The notes under the pieces: generated by a model
Seen by the model: only the letters and a program-made list of their open reading frames with translations
What the model was told of the DNA's origin: nothing
The model's database searches: none
Position numbers and translations under genes: made by a program
Shown here: positions 33,954 to 43,081 of the stretch, in pieces
Layout of the letters: every line of letters begins with the position of its first letter
Position numbering within the stretch: position 1 is the stretch's first letter
Origin: Macrococcus sp. 19Msa1099
GTDB lineage: Bacteria; Bacillota; Bacilli; Staphylococcales; Staphylococcaceae
Direction of reading: 5' to 3'
DNA: 64,000 nucleotides
NCBI GenBank assembly: GCA_019357535.2
Contig: CP079955.1
Location: forward strand, 372,001 to 436,000

Positions 33954-34868
33954 TTGAAAGATAAAGTATTACTCACAGGCGCAACAGGATATATTGGTAA
34001 ATATATATCAAGTCAATTGGCAGCACAGTATGATATTTATGCGATGAGTAAATATCCGAGCGAACCATTAGAAGGCGTCACCTGGCTTACTGGCGATATG
34101 TTCTCTTTGAATGACTGTATTGATGCGATGGCCCACGTAGATTTTGGAATATACTTTATTGATCCCAATAAACGTTCCAGCAGAATGAACGATACAAAGT
34201 TTCGTGATATCAATGCTATCAGTGCAGATAATTTTGCACGTGCTGCAGAGATTGCACAATTGAAAGCAATTTTCTATGTATCTGGTACAACAGAAGATCA
34301 AGAAACATTGAATATTCTGCGTAGCTACAAAACACCGGTTCATGCCTCAGTCACATCAGTTAAACGTAAAGGGATTGTTGCACAAACACAGAGTTCAGAA
34401 ATCAATGATGTGAGAAGTATTCAACGTACGTTGATGCCGTCAAACTGGTCGATAGCTGACTTGAGTCATCATTATTTTAATTGGTTGAGTGATATGGCCT
34501 TTAATATTATTAACGTAAAACGTCAAGATAATGTATATACGATTTATGCAGCGGGCAAGCATGTACTTACGTTATCTGAGGATGAAGGAAAAAGTGATGA
34601 AAACAGAATGGTTTATAAGATAACAGACGGTGCATTATACAAAAATACACTAACAAGTCGTGCACGTATGGAGTTTAGAAGATTGAAGCACACTGACACC
34701 CTTATCATTGCACTTCATGATTACGAACCTACGATACCATGGCTCATCTATATATTGATACAATTACCGGTGTATCATCTTTCAATGAAAATCTTTGATG
34801 TTGAGATGCGTATTGCTCGCTTTCAGGAAGATAAAGCAAATGGTATAGAAAAACAGTATACAAAGTAA
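33954..34868 (+). CDS. NAD(P)-binding epimerase-like protein
   Basis: A 304-aa protein with the Rossmann motif LLTGATGYIGKYI at residues 6-18 and the extended-SDR/NmrA-type layout. A catalytic YxxxK is not evident, so it may act as a sensor or structural protein. The C-terminal third carries a hydrophobic stretch (IPWLIYILIQLPVYHLSM), perhaps a membrane contact. The start is TTG at 33954, after AGGAGGA. It is co-transcribed with the esterase and ends in a strong terminator. Confidence 0.7.
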   Translation: MKDKVLLTGATGYIGKYISSQLAAQYDIYAMSKYPSEPLEGVTWLTGDMFSLNDCIDAMAHVDFGIYFIDPNKRSSRMNDTKFRDINAISADNFARAAEIAQLKAIFYVSGTTEDQETLNILRSYKTPVHASVTSVKRKGIVAQTQSSEINDVRSIQRTLMPSNWSIADLSHHYFNWLSDMAFNIINVKRQDNVYTIYAAGKHVLTLSEDEGKSDENRMVYKITDGALYKNTLTSRARMEFRRLKHTDTLIIALHDYEPTIPWLIYILIQLPVYHLSMKIFDVEMRIARFQEDKANGIEKQYTK

Positions 34869-34870
34869 CA

Positions 34871-34898
34871 AACGGCTGTATAATACAGTCGTTTTTTT
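34871..34898 (+). terminator. Terminator of the esterase operon
   Basis: AACGGCTGTA/TACAGTCGTT with a 3-nt loop and one G-T pair, followed by seven T residues. Confidence 0.88.
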
Positions 34899-34981
34899 GG
34901 AGGTTCATTTACATTTTTATATTACATTTTTGTAAAGAATGTAAAGAAGGTTTATTATATCAACGGTTTGCATACGCTTAC

Positions 34982-35042
34982 TTTACAGACTTAATACATT
35001 TTTAACAAAACGCTATTAAAAGTTAACAATTTCCTTTAAAAT
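34982..35042 (+). promoter_or_regulatory. PhoP-box-like TTAACA repeats and -10 upstream of the phosphate genes
   Basis: TTTACA (34982), TTAATACA (34991), TTAACA (35002), TATTAA (35014) and TTAACA (35023) recur roughly every 10-11 bp. They lead into a -10 (TAAAAT, 35037-35042) with no good -35. PhoP of Firmicutes binds tandem TTAACA-like hexamers in this arrangement. Activation at low phosphate is inferred. Confidence 0.5.
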
Positions 35043-35085
35043 AGCGATGTAGAGAACTATGGTGAAAATATTAGGAGGCAATATC

Positions 35086-35703
35086 ATGTTTAATAAGAAG
35101 AAAGATAAATTTGCGGTTCAATTAGAAGCGATGGCAGAGAATCTAGATCGTGCTGCTGTAGCATTTGGTGACATGACATTTCACAATGCGTTTGATTTAA
35201 AGAAATATGCGGATACAATTAAAGCCTATGAAACAAATGGTGATGAACTGATGCACCAAATGATTTCAGATTTAAATCAAACATTCATCACACCCATTGA
35301 ACGTGAAGATATTCTTGCTCTTTCAAATGCAATTGATGATGTTATGGATGCTATGGAAGAAACATCAGCAATGTTTGAAATGTATTCAATTGAATACTCA
35401 GATGAGTATATGGCTGAATTTGTTCAGAACATTCAAGGATGCGCAAAAGAAATTAAGATTGCAGTGACGCTCGTTGCTGAGAAGAAGTTATCCCATGTGC
35501 GCGTACATTCGATTAATATTAAGGAACATGAAACAAACTGTGACGGTATTTTAAGACAGTCAATTAAACATATCTTATCTGTAGAAACGGATCCGTTAAC
35601 TGTGATGAAAGTAAAAGATATTTATCAGTCTTTAGAGGATATTGCTGATAAATGCCAGGCAGTTGCGAATATACTTGAATCTATCATTATGAAGAATAGT
35701 TAA
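35086..35703 (+). CDS. DUF47/PhoU-like partner of the PiT phosphate transporter
   Basis: A 205-aa all-helical protein of the DUF47 (TIGR00153) family, related to PhoU. The acidic metal-binding motifs ETNGDELMHQ and EREDILALSNAIDDVMDAMEE are intact, and a second set, EHETNCDGILRQ, follows. It pairs with a PiT transporter 11 bp downstream, a very common arrangement. It probably gates that transporter. The start is ATG at 35086 after AGGAGG; the frame back to 35059 overlaps the leader. Confidence 0.88.
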   Translation: MFNKKKDKFAVQLEAMAENLDRAAVAFGDMTFHNAFDLKKYADTIKAYETNGDELMHQMISDLNQTFITPIEREDILALSNAIDDVMDAMEETSAMFEMYSIEYSDEYMAEFVQNIQGCAKEIKIAVTLVAEKKLSHVRVHSINIKEHETNCDGILRQSIKHILSVETDPLTVMKVKDIYQSLEDIADKCQAVANILESIIMKNS

Positions 35704-35714
35704 GGAGCATTTTT

Positions 35715-36725
35715 ATGGAACCGATTATTATTTTTACATTTGCGATTGTGTTCTTCGCGTTAGCTTTTGATTTTATCAACGGTTTTCACGATACGGCGAA
35801 TGCAATTGCAACTGCAGTCTCAACGAAAGCTTTGAAGCCTCGTCATGCGATATTGATGGCAGCTGTACTGAACTTTGTAGGAGCAATTCTTTTTCATGGG
35901 GTAGCGAAGACGGTTACGAAAGATATTGTAGACCCATTTACGTTACAAAACGGTCAAGTGGTCATCCTTGCGGCATTAATCAGTGCGATTACATGGAACT
36001 TAATCACATGGTATTTTGGGATTCCGAGTTCGTCGTCACATACATTGATTGGATCAATTGCAGGCGCTGCAATTGCATCAGGTGGTTTTGGAATTCTGGA
36101 ATATGCAGGATTTACGAAGATTATTGTAGGGTTATTGATTTCACCATTACTTGCATTTATCGTTGGTTATATCATGTATACAATTATTAAAACAGTATTT
36201 AAGAATGCAAACTTAACGAAAACAAATCGTAATTTCAGATTCCTGCAGATTTTCACAGCAGCAGCGCAAGCTTTTGCACACGGGTCTAATGATGCGCAAA
36301 AAGCGATGGGTATTATTACGATGGCATTAATCTCAGCCGGGATGCAGACCGGAAGTACTGAACCTCAGACATGGGTACAGCTTTCATGTGCAGCAGCGAT
36401 GGGATTAGGTACAGCAGTAGGAGGATGGAAGATTATTAAAACAGTTGGTGGTAATATCATGAAGATTCGTCCAGCCAACGGTGTTGCAGCAGACTTATCA
36501 TCTGCATTTATCATCTTTGGAGCAACACATTTTCATCTACCTGTATCCACAACGCACGTTGTATCCTCTTCAATTCTAGGTGTGGGATCAAGTCACCGTG
36601 TTAAAGGCGTGAAGTGGACGACAGCACAGCGTATGATTATTACATGGGTGATTACATTGCCGATTTCAGCCATCATTGCAGCGATTATCTATTTTGTTGT
36701 TAACTTCATTACACATATTTTTTAA
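35715..36725 (+). CDS. pit: PiT-family inorganic phosphate transporter
   Basis: A 336-aa low-affinity phosphate transporter with about ten helices. Both halves of the family signature are present: FINGFHDTANAIATAVSTKAL (about 16-36) and FAHGSNDAQKAMGII (about 190-205), followed by FHLPVSTTHVVSSSILG. Transport is of metal-phosphate complexes driven by protons. It forms an operon with the DUF47 gene and ends in a strong terminator. Confidence 0.94.
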   Translation: MEPIIIFTFAIVFFALAFDFINGFHDTANAIATAVSTKALKPRHAILMAAVLNFVGAILFHGVAKTVTKDIVDPFTLQNGQVVILAALISAITWNLITWYFGIPSSSSHTLIGSIAGAAIASGGFGILEYAGFTKIIVGLLISPLLAFIVGYIMYTIIKTVFKNANLTKTNRNFRFLQIFTAAAQAFAHGSNDAQKAMGIITMALISAGMQTGSTEPQTWVQLSCAAAMGLGTAVGGWKIIKTVGGNIMKIRPANGVAADLSSAFIIFGATHFHLPVSTTHVVSSSILGVGSSHRVKGVKWTTAQRMIITWVITLPISAIIAAIIYFVVNFITHIF

Positions 36726-36738
36726 TTAAATCATACAT

Positions 36739-36777
36739 ATTCGGGTAAACTGTTAACAGTTTATCCGAATTTTTTTA
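36739..36777 (+). terminator. Terminator of the phosphate operon
   Basis: A 16-bp near-perfect palindrome (ATTCGGGTAAACTGTT/AACAGTTTATCCGAAT, one G-T pair), followed by seven T. Confidence 0.9.
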
Positions 36778-36789
36778 GGAGGGATAAGG

Positions 36790-37320
36790 ATGGAACATAT
36801 AGTATTTGTACATAGTGCAAGTGAACAAACAAAAGAGAGTGGTAGTAATCCTTTGCTGAGAACGATTCCGCAAGGTGAGTACGTGTGGCATAAGCACCGC
36901 TATCCAAGAGACAAGGGACAGGTCTACGAATTATGGGTGGAACCATTCATTGAAAGTTTGAATGAAATTGATGATCATGAACCTGTCACCTTAATTGGGC
37001 ACTCGTTCGGTGGCACTGTAATTATGAAGTACTTAACTGAAAATCAAGTGACACAAAAAATTAAACAAGTGATTCTTATCGGGTCCCCTTTGTTTGGCTG
37101 CGATGACAAGTTTAGCGATGAGCAGAATAAGTTAAGAGAAGATGCAGAGGACTATATCGATGTACCCATTACGCACATTCAGTCTGTTGATGATGATCGT
37201 GTAGACATCAAACACCAAATGTGCTGGCAACAACAATTTCCACAAATGAATATCATTACAAAACAATTCGGGCAGCACGAATTTCATGATGGTATAGATG
37301 AATTGAATCAATTACTTTAA
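36790..37320 (+). CDS. Small alpha/beta hydrolase (RBBP9/YdeN type)
   Basis: A 176-aa serine hydrolase of the compact RBBP9/YdeN group. The start (HIVFVHSASEQ) carries the first strand and oxyanion region, the nucleophile elbow is LIGHSFGGTV, the acid is probably in SVDDDRVD, and the late His is in GQHEFHDG. Substrate unknown. GGAGGGATAAGG precedes the ATG. It lies directly downstream of the phosphate terminator and ends in its own terminator. Confidence 0.78.
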   Translation: MEHIVFVHSASEQTKESGSNPLLRTIPQGEYVWHKHRYPRDKGQVYELWVEPFIESLNEIDDHEPVTLIGHSFGGTVIMKYLTENQVTQKIKQVILIGSPLFGCDDKFSDEQNKLREDAEDYIDVPITHIQSVDDDRVDIKHQMCWQQQFPQMNIITKQFGQHEFHDGIDELNQLL

Positions 37321-37330
37321 TTAGAGGAAT

Positions 37331-37370
37331 AAAGATAAATAAAGTGCTAGCTTTATTTATCTTTATTTTT
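37331..37370 (+). terminator. Terminator of the small hydrolase gene
   Basis: A perfect 14-bp stem, AAAGATAAATAAAG/CTTTATTTATCTTT, with a 6-nt loop, followed by ATTTTTTATTT. Confidence 0.88.
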
Positions 37371-37379
37371 TATTTCAAA

Positions 37380-37393
37380 CGAAAGCGTTTACA
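37380..37393. promoter_or_regulatory. cre site (CcpA) of the gluconate operon
   Basis: CGAAAGCGTTTACA matches 13 of 14 positions of the cre consensus TGNAANCGNTNNCA (first base differs). It overlaps the -35 of the gnt promoter, so CcpA would block transcription on preferred sugars. Confidence 0.75.
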
Positions 37394-37416
37394 GTTTGTT
37401 AATTTTATATTACCAT
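37388..37416 (+). promoter_or_regulatory. Promoter of gntRKP
   Basis: TTTACA (37388-37393) and TACCAT (37411-37416) with a 17-bp spacer; cre covers the -35 and the GntR operator abuts the -10. Confidence 0.65.
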
Positions 37417-37432
37417 ACTTGTATACAAGTAG
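37415..37432. promoter_or_regulatory. GntR operator
   Basis: ATACTTGTATACAAGTAG, with a perfect 14-bp palindrome at 37417-37430. It is nearly the B. subtilis GntR operator (ATACTTGTATACAAGTAT as I recall it). It lies between the -10 and the start codon. Confidence 0.85.
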
Positions 37433-37445
37433 ACGGAGGTAAACC

Positions 37446-38135
37446 ATGATACCTAAACAATGGATGAATCAACTTTCAACAGGAGAGCAGATAGCATTAG
37501 ATTTGAGGTATAAGATTATTTCTAAGCAGATTAAGGATGGAGAGAAGCTTTCAGAGAATACATTAGCTCAGATGTACAAGGTGAGTCGTTCACCCGTAAG
37601 AGATGCGGTAAAAATTTTATCTAATGATAAATTGATTCGTTTAGAACGGATGGGTGCAGTGATAATGGCTTTATCAGAAAATGATATAAAAGAACTTTAT
37701 GACATGAGACTGATGATTGAAAGCTTTAGTTTTGAAAAGATCAGAAAAAAGGATATATCTAAAGTCGTACTGGAACTCCATAAGAAACTTGAAATGATGA
37801 AAGTAGCGGTTAAATTTAATGATGCTGCGGAGTTTGCTATGCAGGATATTCTTTTCCATCAGACGATGATCGAAAGTATTCACCATAAGCAATTAGAAAA
37901 GTTATGGATGAGCATTAAACCGACAATGCTGATACTGAACCTAATTTCGATGGAGGAAAGAATGAAGTTTAATAAAGGTGATTTTGAACGCATCTTTAAG
38001 AATCATCATGAATATATCACGACTGTTGAACAAAGAGATAGAAAAGGTTATAAAAAAGTACTTCATATGAATTTTGATGATGTTCATGAAGAAATAGATG
38101 ATTTATTCTATTCTCAAACGAAGGAGGAAAATTAA
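37446..38135 (+). CDS. gntR: Gluconate operon repressor GntR (FadR/FCD subfamily)
   Basis: A 229-aa regulator with an N-terminal winged helix-turn-helix (LSENTLAQMYKVSRSPVRDAVKIL, about 35-58) and a C-terminal FCD ligand domain (MRLMIESFSFEKI; HxxxI and late His residues that would bind metal and gluconate). It is first in the gntRKP operon and faces its own palindromic operator. Gluconate should release it. AGGAGGT... at 37435 forms the ribosome site (GGAGGT). Its stop overlaps the gntK start. Confidence 0.92.
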   Translation: MIPKQWMNQLSTGEQIALDLRYKIISKQIKDGEKLSENTLAQMYKVSRSPVRDAVKILSNDKLIRLERMGAVIMALSENDIKELYDMRLMIESFSFEKIRKKDISKVVLELHKKLEMMKVAVKFNDAAEFAMQDILFHQTMIESIHHKQLEKLWMSIKPTMLILNLISMEERMKFNKGDFERIFKNHHEYITTVEQRDRKGYKKVLHMNFDDVHEEIDDLFYSQTKEEN

Positions 38136-39679
38136 TGTTTAAAATAGGTGTAGATATCGGTACGACGAGTACTAAAGCGGTAATCTATAAAAATCAAGGT
38201 GAGATAGTGGGTGTACATCATGTGGAGTATCCATTATTAACACCTACTACAGATACAGCGGAGCAACATCCGAATGACATCTTTGAAGCGGTTTTAGAAA
38301 CCATCCGTATGGTTGTGAAAAAAGCAGAAGCCGCTAAAAATGAGATTGATTTTATTAGCTTTTCTAGTGCAATGCATAGTTTGATCTTGATGGATGAACA
38401 TAATAAACCACTTACTAATAGTATTACGTGGGCAGATAATCGGAGTTATCAGTATGCAGAAAAGCTGAATCGTGAACATGATGGTCTTGCTATCTACCAC
38501 CGTACAGGGACACCGATTCACCCGATGAGTCCGTTGACCAAAATGTTATGGCTGAAAGAAACGGAAACCAAGCTTTATCAGTCGACTAAAAAGTTTATTG
38601 GAATAAAAGGTTATGTGTTCTATCAACTCTTTAAGAGATATATCGAAGATTATTCAATATTAAGTGCCACGGGTATATTTAATATTCGCCAGCTTGATTA
38701 TGATGATGCTGTGCTCGAGCTTTTAGAAATAGACAAAAGTCAGTTATCTGAAGCTGTAGATACGACGACACTGTTAACAGGAATAGATAAGCAATATGCG
38801 GATATCATGAATATTGATGTCAACACACCATTTGTTATCGGTGCGAGTGATGGTGTACTTAGTAATCTCGGTGTAGATGCATTTAAGCCTGGAGAAGTTG
38901 CAGTAACTATTGGCACAAGTGGAGCGATTCGCACAGTAATTGATCAACCGAAAACAGATAGTCAGGGGAGATTGTTCTGCTATGCTTTGACAAAGGACAA
39001 ATGGGTCATTGGCGGTCCTGTGAATAATGGTGGTGTCGTCTTGCGCTGGATACGTGATGAATTTGCTTCAAGTGAGATTGAAACAGCAAAGCGTCTCGGT
39101 GTCGATAGCTATGAAGTATTGACTAAGATTGCTGAACGCGTGCCACCAGCGAGTAATGGCTTGATCTTTCATCCTTTTCTTGCAGGAGAACGTGCGCCAC
39201 ATTGGAATGCAAATGTGCGTGGCTCATTCTTTGGATTAACCCTCTCGCATAAAAAAGAGCATATGATTCGTGCGGCACTTGAAGGTGTCATCTTTAATCT
39301 CTATACAGTTTATATTGCGCTTTCCGTATTGATGGATGAAGAAGTAAAGACATTAAAGGCAACAGGGGGATTTGCAAAAAGTGCACTATGGCGACAGATG
39401 ATGTCCGATATTTTTGAACATGAAGTGATTGTACCGGAGAGTATCGAAAGTTCTTGTCTCGGTGCTTTTATTCTCGGTCAAATTGCAATTGGAGAAAAAG
39501 ATAATTTTGACCATGTCAGCGCTATGGTCGGTGCAACAAAGCCACATCAACCGATTCAGGAAAACGTATACATCTATCGCGAGGTATTACCGATTTATAT
39601 TAAGATGACACAACAATTGATGGAAACATATGATGACATTGCTGCGTTTCAAAGAAAATATGAAAAGAGGGAAATATAA
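38135..39679 (+). CDS. gntK: Gluconokinase (FGGY family)
   Basis: A 514-aa FGGY-family sugar kinase that makes 6-phosphogluconate from gluconate and ATP. N-terminal phosphate loop GVDIGTTSTKAVIY, substrate region HSLILMDE and ITWADNRS, second ATP motif VTIGTSGAIRTV, and FLAGERAPHWNANVRGSFFGL are all present. Its place between gntR and gntP fixes the substrate. AAGGAGG precedes the start, which overlaps the gntR stop in TAATG. Confidence 0.93.
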   Translation: MFKIGVDIGTTSTKAVIYKNQGEIVGVHHVEYPLLTPTTDTAEQHPNDIFEAVLETIRMVVKKAEAAKNEIDFISFSSAMHSLILMDEHNKPLTNSITWADNRSYQYAEKLNREHDGLAIYHRTGTPIHPMSPLTKMLWLKETETKLYQSTKKFIGIKGYVFYQLFKRYIEDYSILSATGIFNIRQLDYDDAVLELLEIDKSQLSEAVDTTTLLTGIDKQYADIMNIDVNTPFVIGASDGVLSNLGVDAFKPGEVAVTIGTSGAIRTVIDQPKTDSQGRLFCYALTKDKWVIGGPVNNGGVVLRWIRDEFASSEIETAKRLGVDSYEVLTKIAERVPPASNGLIFHPFLAGERAPHWNANVRGSFFGLTLSHKKEHMIRAALEGVIFNLYTVYIALSVLMDEEVKTLKATGGFAKSALWRQMMSDIFEHEVIVPESIESSCLGAFILGQIAIGEKDNFDHVSAMVGATKPHQPIQENVYIYREVLPIYIKMTQQLMETYDDIAAFQRKYEKREI

Positions 39680-41046
39680 TGGATTTTATCGTACAACAAT
39701 GGCCGTTATTTACAGTCGCTATAGCTATTATTATTCTACTGGTCTTAATTATGGGACTCAAACTTAATACGTTTATATCATTAATCATCGTCGCTTTTTT
39801 AACGGCACTTATGCTAGGGATTCCTTTAGATAAAGTCGTCGCTACGATTGAAGCAGGAATGGGTGGGACACTTGGACATATTGCGCTCATCTTTGGTTTA
39901 GGTGCTATGCTTGGGAAGTTGCTTGCTGATGGTGGGGGAGCAACGAGAATTGCACATACGCTCATCGATAAATTTGGACTAAAACATATTCAGTGGGCTG
40001 TTGTTGTGGCATCCTTCATTATAGGGATTGCACTATTCTTTGAAGTCGGTCTTGTATTACTGATTCCGATTGTGTATACCATTGCGAAAGAAACGAAACT
40101 ACCCGCACTTTATTTAGGTATTCCTATGGCTGCAGCACTTTCTGTAACGCATGGTTTCTTACCGCCACATCCTGGACCGGTCATGATTGCAAAAGAATAT
40201 GACGCAAACCTTGGTGAAGTATTAATATATGGCTTTATCATTGCGATTCCTGTAGCAATCATTGCAGGCCCGTTATTTACAAAGTTTGCAAAGAAAATTA
40301 CGCCGACAGCATTCACACGTGAAGGAGACATCTCGTCTTTAGGTAAAAACGTGAATTTCAAAATTGAGGAAACACCAGGATTTTTCATTAGTACACTTAC
40401 AGCATTATTTCCTGTATTATTAATGCTGATTTCCACAATTGTTAAATTAATGGTAGAAGCACAAGGAATAAATGTAAATGGATTGATCAAGGCCATTTAC
40501 CTAATTGGTGATGCATCTACTGCCATGCTGATTTCAATATTGATCGCTGTAATCACAATGGGTCTCTCTAGAGGGCGCAAGATGAAAGATGTGATGCAGT
40601 CGGTTACAGATGCAATCTATCCAATTGGGATGATGATTCTGATAATCGGTGCAGGTGGCGCATTTAAACAGGTATTGATTGATGGTGGCGTAGGTAAGCA
40701 TGTCGAAACATTATTTACGCATTCAGACTTTTCACCGATTCTGTTAGCTTGGCTTGTTGCAGCAGTACTTAGAATTGCATTAGGATCTGCGACAGTTGCT
40801 GCGATTTCTACGACAGGTATCGTTATTCCGTTGCTTGAAGCGTCTGATGTGAATTTAGCATTGGTTGTTCTTGCAACAGGTGCCGGGAGTGTCATCGCAT
40901 CACATGTGAATGATGCAGGATTCTGGATGTTTAAAGAATATTTCGGGTTATCCATTAAAGAGACAGTGCTGACATGGACGCTTCTAGAGACGATCATATC
41001 TGTGAGTGGTCTCGTCTTTATTATGATTTTCAGCCTGTTTGTATAA
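39679..41046 (+). CDS. gntP: Gluconate permease (GntP family)
   Basis: A 455-aa proton-coupled gluconate importer with about 12 to 14 helices. Family stretches are GGTLGHIALIFGLGAMLGKLLADGGGA, FLPPHPGPV and ALGSATVAAISTTGI. It overlaps the gntK stop in TAATG and ends the operon. No clear hairpin terminator follows within the 70 bp before the next gene. Confidence 0.93.
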   Translation: MDFIVQQWPLFTVAIAIIILLVLIMGLKLNTFISLIIVAFLTALMLGIPLDKVVATIEAGMGGTLGHIALIFGLGAMLGKLLADGGGATRIAHTLIDKFGLKHIQWAVVVASFIIGIALFFEVGLVLLIPIVYTIAKETKLPALYLGIPMAAALSVTHGFLPPHPGPVMIAKEYDANLGEVLIYGFIIAIPVAIIAGPLFTKFAKKITPTAFTREGDISSLGKNVNFKIEETPGFFISTLTALFPVLLMLISTIVKLMVEAQGINVNGLIKAIYLIGDASTAMLISILIAVITMGLSRGRKMKDVMQSVTDAIYPIGMMILIIGAGGAFKQVLIDGGVGKHVETLFTHSDFSPILLAWLVAAVLRIALGSATVAAISTTGIVIPLLEASDVNLALVVLATGAGSVIASHVNDAGFWMFKEYFGLSIKETVLTWTLLETIISVSGLVFIMIFSLFV

Positions 41047-41116
41047 TCAAATCGCTCGTAAATGTAAGTTGTAAACTGTATAATCATTATATAACACTAA
41101 TTAAATGAGGGATTAT

Positions 41117-41752
41117 ATGAACAATTATTATAATGCACAACCTGTGACACGCGCATCAGCGTATCGTCAAACGTTTTTATTCTTTATGTATTACTGGATT
41201 ATCTTTGCGGTAGGAACATATTTAGGACAATTTGTGCCAGCGGGATTAAGATTTACGGTTTCTATGGCAATTTTTGCACTTGTAATGTTATCGTTATTCG
41301 TGCGTGCTTCACGTAAGTTTGGATTCTTAATTTCTAACTTAATGGCGTTTGGGATGGGGATTGTAAGTTACGGTACATTTATGTACTACATGTCAACGTT
41401 AGGTGAAGCTGCATTCTATCAAAACGTTGCACTTGCTGTAGGGGCATTCTTAGCCTTTGGTTTAGTTGGATACTTTGTAGTAGGAGATGCATCTAACTTA
41501 GGGCGTCTATTATTCCCAGCATTAATCGCATTAGTATTTGCAAGTTTCTTAGGCATATTCATTCAAATTCCAATGTTCCAGATGGTGATTACAATTGCAG
41601 GACTTGCAATCTTCTTCTTGTATACAGTATATGACTTTAACCGTTTAAAACAAGGAAACTTCTCACCACAGGAGATGGGATTTAGCTTATTTATCAACCT
41701 ATTGAATATCATTTTAGATATTTTACGATTAGCAAGTATTTTAAAAGATTAA
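41117..41752 (+). CDS. Bax inhibitor-1 (YccA/YbhL)-family membrane protein
   Basis: A 211-aa protein with seven hydrophobic helices and the BI-1 family ending (TVYDFNRLKQGNF...LFINLLNIILDILRLASIL). Some bacterial members act as pH-sensitive calcium leak channels; this has not been shown here. The start is ATG at 41117 after GAGGGA; the ATG at 41105 precedes that site. The stop lies inside the terminator hairpin. Confidence 0.85.
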   Translation: MNNYYNAQPVTRASAYRQTFLFFMYYWIIFAVGTYLGQFVPAGLRFTVSMAIFALVMLSLFVRASRKFGFLISNLMAFGMGIVSYGTFMYYMSTLGEAAFYQNVALAVGAFLAFGLVGYFVVGDASNLGRLLFPALIALVFASFLGIFIQIPMFQMVITIAGLAIFFLYTVYDFNRLKQGNFSPQEMGFSLFINLLNIILDILRLASILKD

Positions 41753-41776
41753 AGGCATGCGCCTTTAATCTTTTTT
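41743..41776 (+). terminator. Terminator of the BI-1 gene
   Basis: A perfect 14-bp stem, AAAAGATTAAAGGC/GCCTTTAATCTTTT, with loop ATGC, then T. It overlaps the stop codon. Confidence 0.92.
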
Positions 41777-41837
41777 GTGTAATGAAGGATTAATGTGTAT
41801 AATAATGACATAAATTATTGAAAGAGAAGTGTATATT

Positions 41838-42551
41838 ATGGGTCGTAAATGGAACAACATTAAAGATAAGAAAGCTGCAAAGGACAAGGATACAAGTAGA
41901 ATCTATGCGAAATTCGGTCGTGAAATCTATGTCGCAGCAAAGTCTGGAGAGCCAGATCCTGAATCGAACCAAAACTTGAAATTCGTTCTTGAACGTGCGA
42001 AAACATACTCTGTACCGAAACATATTATTGATCGTGCTATCGAGAAAGCTAAAGGCGGTGCAGAAGAGAACTACGATGAACTACGCTATGAGGGATTTGG
42101 TCCTGGTGGTTCGATGTTAATCGTAGACGCCCTTACAAATAACGTTAACCGTACAGCGAGTGACGTTCGTGCGGCGTTTGGTAAGAACGGGGGGAATATG
42201 GGGGTATCCGGTTCAGTAAGTTATATGTTTGATAATACTGCAGTGTTTGGATTTGATGGTAAGAGTGCAGATGAAACGCTGGAAATTCTGATGGAAGCAG
42301 ATATTGATGTACGCGATGTAATAGAAGAGGACGGGCACGTTATTGTCTATGCAGAACCTGATCAATTTGCAGCAGTACAGAATACATTGAAAGAAGCAGA
42401 GATTGAAGAATTTACTATAGCCGAACTTTCAATGGTCCCTCAGACTGAATTAGACTTATCCGATTCGGACTTAGAAGTATTTGAAAAGTTAGTAGACGCG
42501 ATTGAAGATTTAGAAGACGTACAGACTGTACACCATAATGTAAATGTATAA
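41838..42551 (+). CDS. yebC: YebC/PmpR-family protein
   Basis: A 237-aa YebC-family protein. The N-terminus ([21 protein letters not shown]) and motifs [30 protein letters not shown] and [14 protein letters not shown] are typical. The family is annotated as a transcription regulator, and recent work links it with translation through proline stretches. The start is ATG at 41838, with AAAGAGAAG upstream. It is monocistronic between two terminators. Confidence 0.93.
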   Translation: MGRKWNNIKDKKAAKDKDTSRIYAKFGREIYVAAKSGEPDPESNQNLKFVLERAKTYSVPKHIIDRAIEKAKGGAEENYDELRYEGFGPGGSMLIVDALTNNVNRTASDVRAAFGKNGGNMGVSGSVSYMFDNTAVFGFDGKSADETLEILMEADIDVRDVIEEDGHVIVYAEPDQFAAVQNTLKEAEIEEFTIAELSMVPQTELDLSDSDLEVFEKLVDAIEDLEDVQTVHHNVNV

Positions 42552-42556
42552 TTTGT

Positions 42557-42586
42557 AAGCACTGAAGCGATTTCAGTGCTTTTTTA
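42557..42586 (+). terminator. Terminator of yebC
   Basis: A perfect 10-bp stem, AAGCACTGAA/TTCAGTGCTT, with a 5-nt loop, followed by TTTTT. Confidence 0.9.
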
Positions 42587-42595
42587 GGAGGAATT

Positions 42596-43081
42596 ATGAA
42601 TAAACAGGATTTTATAGAGACATTGCAATTACAACCACATCCAGAAGGGGGCTATTACTATGAGACATATCAATCTGAACTTAACATAGATGATAAAAGA
42701 CTATATACAAGCATCTATTTCTTGCTAGAGTCAGGAAATATTTCACACTTTCATCGTATACAGTCGGATGAACTGTGGTATTTCCATGCAGGTGATTCAC
42801 TGACGATTCATATGATTCATCCTGATGGGAGTTATCAGTCTGTTAAACTTGGGCTCGATGTGAAAAAGGGTGAAGTGCCACAATATCTAGTACCAAAGAA
42901 CACGATATTTGCATCTACAGTTGAAGGAGAAGATAGATGGAGTCTCGTTGGCTGTATGGTCGCACCAGGATTTACATTCGAGAGCTTTGAACTGTTTACG
43001 CAAGATGAACTGATAGAGTGGTACCCGAGACACCAAACGATTATCGAAAAATATGCATTAAAGCACAAGGGGAATGTATAA
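42596..43081 (+). CDS. DUF985 cupin-fold protein
   Basis: A 161-aa cupin of the DUF985 family. The signature is LQPHPEGGYYYETYQS near the start, then SIYFLLESGNISHFHRIQSDELWYFHAGDSL, in which HFH...E...H could bind metal. Family activity is unknown. AGGAGGAATT precedes the ATG. The next gene starts on the last base of its stop codon, so the two are translationally coupled. Confidence 0.85.
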   Translation: MNKQDFIETLQLQPHPEGGYYYETYQSELNIDDKRLYTSIYFLLESGNISHFHRIQSDELWYFHAGDSLTIHMIHPDGSYQSVKLGLDVKKGEVPQYLVPKNTIFASTVEGEDRWSLVGCMVAPGFTFESFELFTQDELIEWYPRHQTIIEKYALKHKGNV

